A program made the translations under genes and the position numbers. Below are positions 11,595 through 19,784 of a DNA stretch of 64,000 nt, in pieces. The notes under the pieces were generated by a model. It was not told the DNA's origin and ran no database searches. It saw nothing but the letters and a program-made list of their open reading frames with translations. The stretch lies in the NCBI GenBank assembly GCA_021794525.1, contig JAJYQP010000001.1:1-64000 (forward strand). Direction: 5' to 3'. The stretch comes from Pseudomonadota bacterium (GTDB lineage Bacteria; Pseudomonadota; Alphaproteobacteria; Sphingomonadales; Sphingomonadaceae). Numbering within the stretch: the first letter of the stretch is position 1; every line of letters starts with the position of its first letter.

Positions 11595-12292
11595 TCCCGT
11601 CCATCAAGCTCTCTTCCACCGGACTTCGGTCGAATTCCGCCCCACTGCTTAAAGAAGAAGGGCGTGTCTTGATTGCGGCATGTGTCGCGGATTTGTCTAG
11701 CCCAATCAATATGCATGGGCCTAGCCGCTGGCCCGCTCTCTCCCCCGGCAATCACCCAATGGATACCTGTAAGATCAACCTCACCCACTTCACCAATGAG
11801 TGGCTCGACCGATAAAAATCTCACAGCGGAAGGGGCTTGCCGCAGGTGCTCTATTCTTGCTGAACCGCGACGATCCTCAACCGATACTCCCATCCAGATG
11901 TGACCCGGAGCCTTGCGATGCTTGAACCGTGACAGCAAATAGTCACGCATTCGCGAGCTCCTCTTAGTGAGTATCTGATATGTATGCCAATCAGCGAGCT
12001 CCATCGAGTCAAAGACCTTATCGATAAATTCGGTCGGCACCTTCTTGTGAAAAAGATCGCTCATCGAATTCACGAAGATCATTCGCGGCCTTTTCCAACG
12101 CGCGGGTTGTTCGAGCCGATCTAACCGCAACGTGAGGTCGAACCCATTCTCGAATGGATGTCCAGCTATTCCCCTCCATCGTTCGGCGAAACGTTCGGCG
12201 TAACAGTTATCGCACCCCGCCGTGATCTTGGTGCAACCCGTCACCGGGTTCCAAGTTGCGTCTGTCCATTCGATCGAACTGTATTCGGCCAT
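11558..12292 (-). CDS. Phage Gp37/Gp68 (DUF5131) family three-Cys protein
   Basis: The 244-residue product starts MAEYSSIEWTDATWNPVTGC and has a C-x6-C-x2-C cluster (Cys20, Cys27, Cys30) followed by YAERFAERW. This is the DUF5131 signature and resembles the 4Fe-4S site of radical-SAM enzymes. Later motifs include IFVNSMSDLFH, QILTKR, MGVSVED and VIAGGESG, with a C-terminal FFFKQWGG. The family occurs in phages and bacterial accessory regions. It is encoded just ahead of, and overlapping, tcmP. The gap 12293-12534 upstream contains no gene. The substrate is unknown; a radical-SAM-like reaction is inference from the cysteine spacing. Confidence 0.88.
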   Translation of the reverse strand: MAEYSSIEWTDATWNPVTGCTKITAGCDNCYAERFAERWRGIAGHPFENGFDLTLRLDRLEQPARWKRPRMIFVNSMSDLFHKKVPTEFIDKVFDSMELADWHTYQILTKRSSRMRDYLLSRFKHRKAPGHIWMGVSVEDRRGSARIEHLRQAPSAVRFLSVEPLIGEVGEVDLTGIHWVIAGGESGPAARPMHIDWARQIRDTCRNQDTPFFFKQWGGIRPKSGGRELDGREWNQWPRILKTA

Positions 12293-12534
12293 TTGCGATC
12301 TCCCCGCGGCTGAACAAGCTTATGAATCGTAACGGGAATAGCTGCAATAGCGTTTGACTTTTCCTATTTGCGTGAGTCGCTTAGGACGCAATTTGTCCCC
12401 CCGCCCCGCAGAATAATGTGTGACCAAATCCACCCGTCCCGCGAGCTCGAACTCGGGGAAGGGGCGAGGCAGATCTAGGCGTCGTCCGACTGTCTGACCT
12501 AGCGGTCCGCGGTCGCGGACGGGAGGGGCACTCC

Positions 12535-12930
12535 TCAACCGTTGCCAATATTCCTCCGCATCCAATCCGCCAGCTCGTCCTCGGACAGCTCGCCCGCGGC
12601 GAGGGCGAGGACGGTGGCGACCGCCTCGCGCTCGGTGAAGGCGAGCGCGTGGCCGTTGAGCCGGAGGAAAAGCCGGGCCGCGACCCAGGCGGTGCGCTTG
12701 TTGCCGTCGACGAAGGGGTGGCCCAGCGCGATGCCGAAGGCGTAGGCGGCCGCCAGCGCGTAGGGATCGTCCTCGCCATAATGCCATTGGTTGACCGGGC
12801 GCCCGAGCGCGCGGCCCAGCGCGCCGGCGTCGCGCACGCCCGAAGGCCCGCCGTGCTCGCCGAGCTGGCGATCGTGGACGGCGAGGAAGACCGGCTCGTC
12901 CAGCCAGCGCGGCTCGATACGGTCCGGCAT
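12535..12930 (-). CDS. doc: Death-on-curing (Doc/Fic) family toxin
   Basis: The 131-residue product has the Fic-fold active loop HPFVDGNKRT at residues 71-80, matching the HxFx(D/E)xNKR Doc motif. P1 Doc phosphorylates EF-Tu and stops translation; the same activity is expected here but not proven. ATG 12930 abuts the TAA of the preceding antitoxin gene exactly (TAAATG), so the pair is a single operon with coupled translation. High GC distinguishes it from the adjacent tcmP module, so the two need not have arrived together. Confidence 0.9.
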   Translation of the reverse strand: MPDRIEPRWLDEPVFLAVHDRQLGEHGGPSGVRDAGALGRALGRPVNQWHYGEDDPYALAAAYAFGIALGHPFVDGNKRTAWVAARLFLRLNGHALAFTEREAVATVLALAAGELSEDELADWMRRNIGNG

Positions 12931-13158
12931 TTACTTGGCGAGTTCGCGCAGGATGTTGCGATCCTCGCGCATGATTTCCTCGGCCAGTGCCATAGTCGCC
13001 GCGAAATCGGGATCGTGCGCGGTCAGCCGCACGCCGTCGGGCGCCTCGGTCAGGTGCAGGGCGTCACCCGGCCCGACGCGAAGCCGCGCCAGCACTTCCC
13101 TGGGCAGGACGATCCCGGCGGAATTGCCGATGCGAGTGATTTTGAGCGTTGTGTTCAT
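12931..13158 (-). CDS. AbrB/MazE/SpoVT-type antitoxin
   Basis: The 75-residue protein has the swapped-hairpin AbrB/MazE domain: KITRIGNSAGIVLPREVLARLRVGPGD. It is followed by a short acidic-basic tail, MREDRNILRELAK, probably the toxin-neutralising segment. It immediately precedes the Doc toxin. Doc is classically paired with Phd, but the AbrB-type partner is a recognised alternative pairing. Autorepression through the upstream region is expected from the family. Confidence 0.88.
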   Translation of the reverse strand: MNTTLKITRIGNSAGIVLPREVLARLRVGPGDALHLTEAPDGVRLTAHDPDFAATMALAEEIMREDRNILRELAK

Positions 13159-13220
13159 ACGATTGTTATAACGGGTCGCGCCAAGCGTGCAAGCTGGGGG
13201 CTGGGGCTGGTTTTTTTGGA

Positions 13221-13323
13221 GGCGCCCTCAAGCGCCGGGCGGCGGACGTCCGTCCGCCTTGGCTTCCTCCGCGCAGAGCGCTCCGGGCGGCCGTTCGGCC
13301 TTGCGGCTCCCTGGCCGGGAGCC
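13221..13323. repeat. Hairpin-rich dispersed repeat (type I)
   Basis: The gap 13159-13418 holds three adjacent palindromes: GGCGC..GCGCC near 13221-13236, GGCGGAC/GTCCGCC (13241-13258) and GGCTCCC/GGGAGCC (13305-13323). Between them lies a 24-base segment (13284-13307, core GGGCGGCCGTTCGGCC) that recurs exactly at 48020-48043. The arrangement looks like a composite REP-type element rather than a gene. Confidence 0.55.
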
Positions 13324-13418
13324 GGAGTCGCACTCGGATGTTGGACTGCTCCTCGAGTTCTCGAGGGCCAAAATACCATTTTCCTACACGCCCCCAATCT
13401 GCATATTTCAGCCGGGCC

Positions 13419-13958
13419 ATGACCGCATCGCCCTCCCCCTACGCCCTCCCCTCTCTCTGCAAGCGCGCCATCCCCCGGCAGGCGACTTCCGCCGCCGCCT
13501 ATGTCGGAGAGTTGCCTCTCGAGGACGATCCCCTGCTCGCCTTCGCGCCCTACCTCCACAAGCAGCCGCGGCGGAACTCGATCACGCCCGACCTGCAACG
13601 CCGCTTCGTCGCCGTGCTCGCCGCAACCGGGATCGTGGTCCAGGCCGCCCGCTCCATCGGGAAGAGCATGGAGGCGCTCTACAAGTTGCGCGCGCGGCCC
13701 GGCGCAGAAGGCTTCGCGGCTGCCTGGGACGAAGCCTACGGCTGGGGCCTGCTCAGGCTGGAGGATTGCGCGATCGAGGCCGCGCTGCGTGCCAACGACG
13801 ATGCCGCCAATTCCATGCTCGCCTTCGTCCTTGGCCGCCGCGACGCCCGGGACTGGCTGGTCGATGTGCGCGACATCGTGCCCGGCCATCCGGTCTATGA
13901 GGCGATCCGGGTGGAGGTCGCGCGAGCGGCGGGCTGGGTGCTGGAAAGGGTGGAGTAG
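13419..13958 (+). CDS. Hypothetical protein with helix-turn-helix-like core
   Basis: The 179-residue product has a central segment RRFVAVLAATGIVVQAARSIGKS followed by MEALYKLRARPGAEGFAAAWDEA. It reads like a helix-turn-helix of the kind used to recognise repetitive or phage-packaging sites. I know similar proteins only as uncharacterised sphingomonad proteins. ATG 13419 was preferred to a longer upstream frame, because the upstream part is the repeat element. The gene ends 5 bases from tRNA-Phe, which is on the opposite strand. Its role is unknown. Confidence 0.7.
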   Translation: MTASPSPYALPSLCKRAIPRQATSAAAYVGELPLEDDPLLAFAPYLHKQPRRNSITPDLQRRFVAVLAATGIVVQAARSIGKSMEALYKLRARPGAEGFAAAWDEAYGWGLLRLEDCAIEAALRANDDAANSMLAFVLGRRDARDWLVDVRDIVPGHPVYEAIRVEVARAAGWVLERVE

Positions 13959-13963
13959 GAAGA

Positions 13964-14039
13964 TGGTGCCCGAGGGCGGATTCGAACCACCGACACTGCG
14001 ATTTTCAGTCGCATGCTCTACCAACTGAGCTACTCGGGC
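13964..14039 (-). tRNA. tRNA-Phe (GAA)
   Basis: The minus strand folds into a 76-nt cloverleaf: acceptor GCCCGAG pairing with CTCGGGC, D-arm GCTCAGTTGGTAGAGC, anticodon loop CTGAAAA giving GAA, T-arm GGTTCGAATCC, and an encoded CCA end. tRNA genes are frequent integration sites. Here the accessory patch lies on its 3' side, but no second copy of the 3' end was found in the window. Confidence 0.97.
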
Positions 14040-14226
14040 ATCTCTTCGCGCAGGGCCGGTGGGTCCGGCCGGGCCAAGAGCGCCGCCCTATGACGATGCG
14101 GTGCGGGCTTGTAAAGGGTGTGATTGCGCCTTCCGCGATTGCTCTCCCCCGCCCCTTGCGGTAACGGCCCTCATCCCGCCGCAGGGCGCTGACTCGCTCC
14201 GGCCGCCGCTTTTCCAAGGAACCCGA

Positions 14227-15024
14227 ATGTCCCGTCGCCGCCAGATCTACGAAGGCAAGGCCAAGATCCTCTACGAAGGGCCGGAGCCGGGCACCATCAT
14301 CCAGTACTTCAAGGACGATGCCACCGCCTTCAACGCCCAAAAGAAGGGCACCATCAACGGCAAGGGCGTCATCAACAACCGCATCAGCGAATATGTCTTC
14401 ACGCGCCTCAACCACATCGGGGTGCCGACGCATTTCATCCGTCGCCTGAACATGCGGGAACAGCTCGTCCGTCAGGTGGAGATCGTGCCGATCGAGGTGG
14501 TGGTGAGGAACGTCGCCGCGGGCTCGATCTGCCAGCGCTTGGGCCTGACCGAGGGCGAGCCGCTGCCGCACACTTTGATCGAATACTGCCTCAAGGACGA
14601 TGCCCTCGGCGATCCCAAGATCTCCGAGGAGGAGATCGCGTGTTTCAACTGGGCCGGCAGCGAGGAGATGGCGGACATCTCCTCGATGGCGATCCGCATC
14701 AACGATTTCCTCTGCGGGATGTTCGCCGCGATCGACATCCGCCTGATCGACTTCAAGCTGGAGTTCGGGCGGCTGTGGGACGGCGATTACAGCCGGATCA
14801 TCCTCGCCGACGAAATCTCGCCCGACGGCTGCCGCCTGTGGGACATGACCACGGGCGAGAAGCTCGACAAGGACCGCTTCCGCCGCGATCTCGGCGGGGA
14901 GGAGGAGGCCTATCGCGAGGTCGCCCGTCGCCTCGGCCTGCTGACCGAAGACAGCGGCCCGGGCGAAGTGCTCGACATGGCCCACCACCGCGGCCGCCTG
15001 CGCGGGGCCATCAAGAAGAAGTGA
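14227..15024 (+). CDS. purC: Phosphoribosylaminoimidazole-succinocarboxamide synthase (SAICAR synthetase)
   Basis: PurC ligates aspartate to CAIR in purine synthesis. The 265-residue protein begins [18 protein letters not shown], has [23 protein letters not shown], and DFKLEFGR followed by LADEISPD, all family signatures. The start at 14227 has AAGGA 6 bases upstream. purS and purQ, other steps of the same pathway, lie 7 kb away on the same strand. This is typical of alphaproteobacteria, where purC-purS-purQ are usually adjacent, so the intervening M16, TonB and PEP-CTERM genes look inserted. Confidence 0.98.
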   Translation: MSRRRQIYEGKAKILYEGPEPGTIIQYFKDDATAFNAQKKGTINGKGVINNRISEYVFTRLNHIGVPTHFIRRLNMREQLVRQVEIVPIEVVVRNVAAGSICQRLGLTEGEPLPHTLIEYCLKDDALGDPKISEEEIACFNWAGSEEMADISSMAIRINDFLCGMFAAIDIRLIDFKLEFGRLWDGDYSRIILADEISPDGCRLWDMTTGEKLDKDRFRRDLGGEEEAYREVARRLGLLTEDSGPGEVLDMAHHRGRLRGAIKKK

Positions 15025-15069
15025 CGCGGCACCGGGCCCGCCCCCCAGCGGCGGGTCGCGGCCCGCGTT

Positions 15070-16524
15070 TCAGGCGGCGTAGCGCAGGGTAGCCGGGCGG
15101 CGGCGGCGCATCGCCCCGCCGATCGCGCCGAAGCCCGTCAGCAGCAGCGCCCAGGTCGCCGGCTCCGGCACACCGGGGTTGATCACGTTGTAGTCATGCG
15201 TGTGCCCCGGCAGGTTCGCCTCGGTCAGCGTGGCCGTGCTCTCGCCCAGACGGTCCCCCATATTGAAGCCGTCACCCTGCCCCAGCATGACCCGCCCGCG
15301 CAAATCGGGCAGGGCGAAGGTCACCCGTCCATCGCCGCCGTAGGTGGTGCCGAACAGCGCAAACAGCGCCTGGTTCTGCGCGATCGAGAGCAATTGTCCG
15401 TGCGCGAAAGCGAACCCGCGCGGCGCATAATCGCCCGCGAAGGTCAGGATTTCCCCGAGGTATGTTTCCCCACTATCGAAGGCTATGTCGCGCGGAGGAA
15501 ACACCCCTTGCAGGGCGACGATGTAGTTCAACCCCAACCCCGCCTGGTGCTGGTCGAAGGGTTGATTGCCGCCCGCCGGGTCGGTGCTGCCGCCGCCGAC
15601 AAGATCGTGGTCGTGCGCGGGCATCTGGTTGGGCGTGAGCGTCGCGTTGGGCGACCCCAACTGCTCGCCAAGCTGGACAGCGGCAAGCCCGGCCCCCTGC
15701 CCGGCGCCCACGATCGTCCGACCGCGCAGGTCGGGCAAAGCGAAGGTCGTCTGCCCGTCGCCGCCATAGGTTGTGCCGATGATCGAGAATAAGGCGGTGT
15801 ATTCCGAAATCTGGAGCAGTCGTCCGTCCGCGATCATCCAGCCCGGCTCAAAATTGCCCGAAAACAAAGCGACCTGGCCGATGTACGACGTGCCGCCGAC
15901 GAAAGCGGGATCGATATCGGCGCCGTTCGGATCGAGCTCGGCGCCGTTACGCGAGGGAAACACGCCTTCCGCCTGGATCAGGTAGTTCAGCCCGAGCGAG
16001 GGCTGCATATTGTCGAACGCCTGGCCGCCGCCGGTCACGGTCGTGGCGCCGCCTCCCGTCAGACTGTGCGCGTGCGCGGGCATCTGTGCCTCTGTCAGGG
16101 TGACGTTGGCCTGGCCGTAGACGCCGCCGAGCTGGTAATCACCGAGGCCCGGCGCGTTGCCCGCCCCGATGGGTGTGCGGCCGCGCAGATCCGGCAGGGC
16201 AAAGGTCGTCTGACCGTTACCGCCGTATGTCGTCCCGAGAATGGAGAACAACGCAGTGTTTTGCGCAATCGAGCGGAGCTGGCCGTTGGCTGCGTCGGGG
16301 CCGAAACCGAAGCCGAATGACCGGATCATCCCCATCGTCGCCCCGGCGCCGTAGCCGCAGCCGCGGCAGGGATACACGCCCTGGCTAACGATCTGGTAGT
16401 TCATGACCAGTGACGGTTGGTAGTTGGAAAACGCCTGCCCGCCGCCCGCGACGCCGGTGGTGAAGGTGGCCGCCTGCACAGGCGCGGCGACGAAAAGCGA
16501 CAGCGCCAGGAATCTCTTGAACAT
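15070..16524 (-). CDS. PEP-CTERM protein with three phage-tail-collar repeats
   Basis: The 484-residue protein has a signal peptide (FKRFLALSLFVAAPVQAA), three tandem copies of a tail-collar (microcystin-dependent protein type) module each containing GTTYGG-G--TFALPDLRGR, and a C-terminal VPEPATWALLLTGFGA segment followed by an arginine-rich tail. The last is a PEP-CTERM sorting signal read by exosortase. It is therefore exported and probably processed, not a phage virion part. The first repeat has a CRGC pair that may form a disulfide. The start at 16524 follows GGGGG; ATG 16539 is a possible alternative. The role is unknown; a surface or matrix protein is the best guess. Confidence 0.85.
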   Translation of the reverse strand: MFKRFLALSLFVAAPVQAATFTTGVAGGGQAFSNYQPSLVMNYQIVSQGVYPCRGCGYGAGATMGMIRSFGFGFGPDAANGQLRSIAQNTALFSILGTTYGGNGQTTFALPDLRGRTPIGAGNAPGLGDYQLGGVYGQANVTLTEAQMPAHAHSLTGGGATTVTGGGQAFDNMQPSLGLNYLIQAEGVFPSRNGAELDPNGADIDPAFVGGTSYIGQVALFSGNFEPGWMIADGRLLQISEYTALFSIIGTTYGGDGQTTFALPDLRGRTIVGAGQGAGLAAVQLGEQLGSPNATLTPNQMPAHDHDLVGGGSTDPAGGNQPFDQHQAGLGLNYIVALQGVFPPRDIAFDSGETYLGEILTFAGDYAPRGFAFAHGQLLSIAQNQALFALFGTTYGGDGRVTFALPDLRGRVMLGQGDGFNMGDRLGESTATLTEANLPGHTHDYNVINPGVPEPATWALLLTGFGAIGGAMRRRRPATLRYAA

Positions 16525-16700
16525 GGCCGGAACCCCCATCCCGAATTTGCATCCGCTAACGGATTGGCAACCAAGTTGAACACGTCCCATCCGCCTAGTC
16601 AAGCTGGCCCGGGGCCGGTGATGCGGGCGCCCCGTCCCAGATCGGCACATTGACGCGCTCGTTCGCGGAAAAGCCACGCCGACTGCGCCCGCAAGGCCAT

Positions 16701-16741
16701 GCGGGCACCTGCAATGCCGCGGGGACACGCGGCATGCCCGC
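16701..16741. promoter_or_regulatory. Nested hairpin between divergent PEP-CTERM and M16 genes
   Basis: An outer 7-bp stem GCGGGCA/TGCCCGC (16701-16707, 16735-16741) contains an inner perfect 8-bp stem ATGCCGCG/CGCGGCAT (16714-16721, 16728-16735). It lies in the divergent promoter region (16525-16807), where no gene is seen. It could be an operator for both genes or a structured leader of the peptidase mRNA. Confidence 0.35.
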
Positions 16742-16807
16742 CTGTCCCTTGCAGTCGAACGGAGAGCACGCCATGACCGTCCCAAAGTATTTTCGAGAGG
16801 GTTTGCC

Positions 16808-19723
16808 TTGTCGCATATTTCGCGTCGCCGCCGTTTCGCGGCCCTGCCCCTTCTCGCGCTGGGGCTGGTCCTCGCCGGTTGTGCGACGGTCCCGCCCGCG
16901 CCGCCTCCCGCCGCCATTTCCGCCCCCGCCCCGGCGCTGCATCCCAGTGGAACGACCGGCTGGGGTTTCCCGCTCTACGACGTGCCCGCCGATCCGGCGG
17001 TGCGGTTCTTCAGGCTCGACAACGGCCTCAAGGTCGCGGTGATGCCGAACGCGACACCAAAGAACACCGTCGCGGTGCGGCTGGGCTTCGATGTCGGCGT
17101 GATCGACGAGATGGCGAGCGAGGCGGGGCTCGCCCATTTCCTCGAGCACATGGCCTTCAACGGCTCGAAGAACGTGCCCGAGGGCGAGATGATCAAGCTG
17201 CTGGAGCGCGAGGGGCTGGCCTTCGGGGCGGACACCAATGCCTCGACCGGGCTCGAGGACACGATCTACCAGCTCGACCTGCCGCGCAACGATCCCAAGC
17301 TCCTCGACACCGCGCTGCTGCTGATGCGCGAGACGGCGAGCGAGCTGACGCTGGACCCCGACGCCATCGACCGGGAGCGCGGGGTGATCCAGTCCGAAAC
17401 GCGTACCCGCAACACCTTCGCGCGACGGCGTATCAAGGATTATCTCGACTTCGTGGCCCCGGGCACGGCCTTCGCGCAAAAACTGCTGACCGCAGGGGAG
17501 GACGCCAATGTCGCGAGCTTTCGACCCGAGACGATCCGGGGACTCTACGAACGCTTCTACCGCCCTGACAATGCCGCGCTGGTGGTGGTGGGCGATCTAG
17601 ACCCGGCGGTCGCCGAGACGGCGATCCGCGCGCGCTTCGCCGACTGGAAGGCGCCCGCCAGCGGGCTAAGCGAAACCGGCAAGGGCACGATCGACCTCGC
17701 CCGGCCCGCCGCGGCGCGCAACTTCGTCGATCCGGGCGTGCCAGTCCTCGTCACCATCGACCGCTTCGCCCCCTATGCCGAGCGCCCGGCGAGCGAGGCC
17801 GAGTTCCGGCGCAAGCTGCTCGACGATCTGGCCGCCGCCGTGCTCGAACGGCGGCTGGCGATCATCGCCAACTCGCCCGATGCGCCGCTGATCGGGGCGA
17901 ATGCCGATGTCAGCGATTTCTTCGATGTCGCCGCACAGGCCAGCCTGCTGATCCAGGCCAAGGAAACCCCCGGCGCCTGGCGCGACGCGCTCACGGTGGG
18001 CGAGACCGAGCTGCGGCGGCTTGTGACCTATGGCGTAACCGAGGCGGAGCTGCGCGAACAGCTCGCCAATCTCGGCACCCGCTATCGCACGGCCGCAGAG
18101 CAGCAGGCGACCCGGCGCAATCCCGACCTCGCCAATGCCATCGTCGGCACGGTGCAGCACAAGGACATCCCGGTCGCGCCCGCCACCGAATATGCGCTGT
18201 TCCAGAAATTCGCCCCCGCGCTGACGGTGGCCGAAGCGAGCGCCGCAGCCAAAGCAGCATTTGGCGGGTCGGAGCCCCTGATCCACGTTTCCACCAAGAC
18301 GCCGATAGACGGCGGGGAGGATGCGATCATGGCCGCCTGGCGCGCCGCGGCGGCAAAGCCTGTCGAGCCCCCCAAGGCGGGCAGGGCGCTGGCCTTCGGC
18401 TATACGGACTTCGGCCCGGCCAGTGCCATCGTGTCCGACACCACCATCGCCGATCTCGGCATCCGCCAGATCCGCTTCGCCAACAATGTCCGGCTCAACC
18501 TGAAGCGGACCGATTTCGAGACCGGCAAGCTGCGCTTTCTCGTCCGGCTCGGTTCGGGCCAGCTCGCGATCCCGAAGGAGCGCGCCGCGGAGGCGATCTT
18601 CATCGCCTCGATGTTCGGGACCGTCGGCACGGGCAAGCACAGCCTTGACGACCTCCAGCAGATCCTTGCCGGGCGACAGCTGACCTATGGCCTCGGCATC
18701 ACGGAGGACGCCTTCCAGCTGCGCGGCACTACCACCGCCGCCGATCTCGCCACCCAGATGCAGGTCGGCGCGGCCTATGTCAGCGATCCGGGCTACCGGC
18801 CCGAGGCGCTGGCCAAATGGCGCGCGCTGGTACCCGCCTTCGCCGCGCAGATAGACGCAACGCCGCAGGGCGTGGCGCAGAGCAAGGTGCCAAGCATCAT
18901 CGCCAACGGCGATCCGCGCTTCGGCATTCCGTCGGCCGAGGCGATGGCGGCGGTCGACCTCGACCAGGTACGTACCGATCTCGCCGGCCAGCTCGCCACC
19001 GCGCCGATCGAGATCTCGGTGGTCGGCGACTTCGACGAGGCCCAAGTGATCGAGGCGGTGGCGAAGAGCTTCGGCGCCCTTCCCCCGCGCGCCCAGAAGC
19101 TGGACGACTTTACCGCCGCGCGGCAGGCGAGCTTTGCGACGAGCACCGCGCCCGTGGTGCTCACCCACGGCGGCGCACCCGACCAGGCCTTCGTGCAGGT
19201 GTTCTGGCCGACCCGCGACGACAGCGACCCGCAGGCGGTCTCCACGCTCGCGCTGCTGTCCGAGGTGATGGGCCTCCAGCTCATCGACGAGGTGCGCGAA
19301 AAGCTGGGCGCGACCTATTCGCCGCAAGCCATTTCCGAGCTCTCGGACACCTACACCGGCTATGGCACGATGATGGCGGCGATCGTCGCGGCGCCCAAGG
19401 ATGCCAATGCGATCTTCGCCGCGGTTGAGGCCATCGCGAAGGACCTGCGCGACAAGCCCGTCGATGCCGATACGCTTGAACGCGCGCGCCGGCCGATGCT
19501 GGAAAAGGTCGCGCTCAACCGGCGCGAGAACGGCTGGTGGCTGAATGTGCTCGGCGAATCGCAGCTGCGGGCCAACCAGCTCGACCGTTATCGCACCATC
19601 GAGGCGCGGCTGCGCGCGGTGACGCCGGCCATGCTGCAGGCTGCGGCAAAGCAGTATTTGGTCCCAGAGAAGGCGCTCAAGATCCGCATCGTCCCGCGCC
19701 CGAAGGTGACGGTCAGCAAGTAG
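16808..19723 (+). CDS. M16-family zinc metallopeptidase, lipoprotein
   Basis: The 971-residue product starts at TTG 16808 (GAGAGG upstream) with a lipoprotein signal ending LVLAGC (Cys25). The first M16 half carries the inverted zinc motif HFLEH (His110, Glu113, His114) and the distal Glu in ERGVIQSET. The second half, from about residue 540, keeps the fold but not the zinc site, as in two-domain pitrilysin/PqqL-type enzymes. It probably degrades peptides in the periplasm, anchored to a membrane. Its neighbours are a TonB receptor (convergent) and a PEP-CTERM gene (divergent). A bidirectional terminator follows. Confidence 0.95.
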   Translation: MSHISRRRRFAALPLLALGLVLAGCATVPPAPPPAAISAPAPALHPSGTTGWGFPLYDVPADPAVRFFRLDNGLKVAVMPNATPKNTVAVRLGFDVGVIDEMASEAGLAHFLEHMAFNGSKNVPEGEMIKLLEREGLAFGADTNASTGLEDTIYQLDLPRNDPKLLDTALLLMRETASELTLDPDAIDRERGVIQSETRTRNTFARRRIKDYLDFVAPGTAFAQKLLTAGEDANVASFRPETIRGLYERFYRPDNAALVVVGDLDPAVAETAIRARFADWKAPASGLSETGKGTIDLARPAAARNFVDPGVPVLVTIDRFAPYAERPASEAEFRRKLLDDLAAAVLERRLAIIANSPDAPLIGANADVSDFFDVAAQASLLIQAKETPGAWRDALTVGETELRRLVTYGVTEAELREQLANLGTRYRTAAEQQATRRNPDLANAIVGTVQHKDIPVAPATEYALFQKFAPALTVAEASAAAKAAFGGSEPLIHVSTKTPIDGGEDAIMAAWRAAAAKPVEPPKAGRALAFGYTDFGPASAIVSDTTIADLGIRQIRFANNVRLNLKRTDFETGKLRFLVRLGSGQLAIPKERAAEAIFIASMFGTVGTGKHSLDDLQQILAGRQLTYGLGITEDAFQLRGTTTAADLATQMQVGAAYVSDPGYRPEALAKWRALVPAFAAQIDATPQGVAQSKVPSIIANGDPRFGIPSAEAMAAVDLDQVRTDLAGQLATAPIEISVVGDFDEAQVIEAVAKSFGALPPRAQKLDDFTAARQASFATSTAPVVLTHGGAPDQAFVQVFWPTRDDSDPQAVSTLALLSEVMGLQLIDEVREKLGATYSPQAISELSDTYTGYGTMMAAIVAAPKDANAIFAAVEAIAKDLRDKPVDADTLERARRPMLEKVALNRRENGWWLNVLGESQLRANQLDRYRTIEARLRAVTPAMLQAAAKQYLVPEKALKIRIVPRPKVTVSK

Positions 19724-19737
19724 CGGCGCAATAAAAC

Positions 19738-19763
19738 GGGGCCGGTGGCGAACCCCCGGCCCC
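19738..19763. terminator. Bidirectional terminator between M16 and TonB receptor genes
   Basis: An 8-bp stem GGGGCCGG/CCGGCCCC with a 10-base loop is flanked by TTT on the plus side and AAAA on the other, so it can end transcripts from both convergent genes. Confidence 0.8.
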
Positions 19764-19784
19764 TTTGCTGTGCCCTGCCTTGCC

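Noticed and set aside
12320-12534. A gene in the gap between the DUF5131 and doc genes
   Set aside because: The only frames there are extensions antisense to or offset from doc, without plausible start context or composition.
13964-14039. tRNA-Phe as a proven attachment site
   Set aside because: No integrase and no duplicate of the tRNA 3' end could be found in the window.
15070-16524. Prophage tail region
   Set aside because: Tail-collar modules are present, but the protein has a signal peptide and PEP-CTERM end and no other phage gene is near.
16525-16807. Small genes between PEP-CTERM and M16
   Set aside because: The open frames are proline/arginine-rich shadows; the region is better explained as a divergent promoter with a hairpin.
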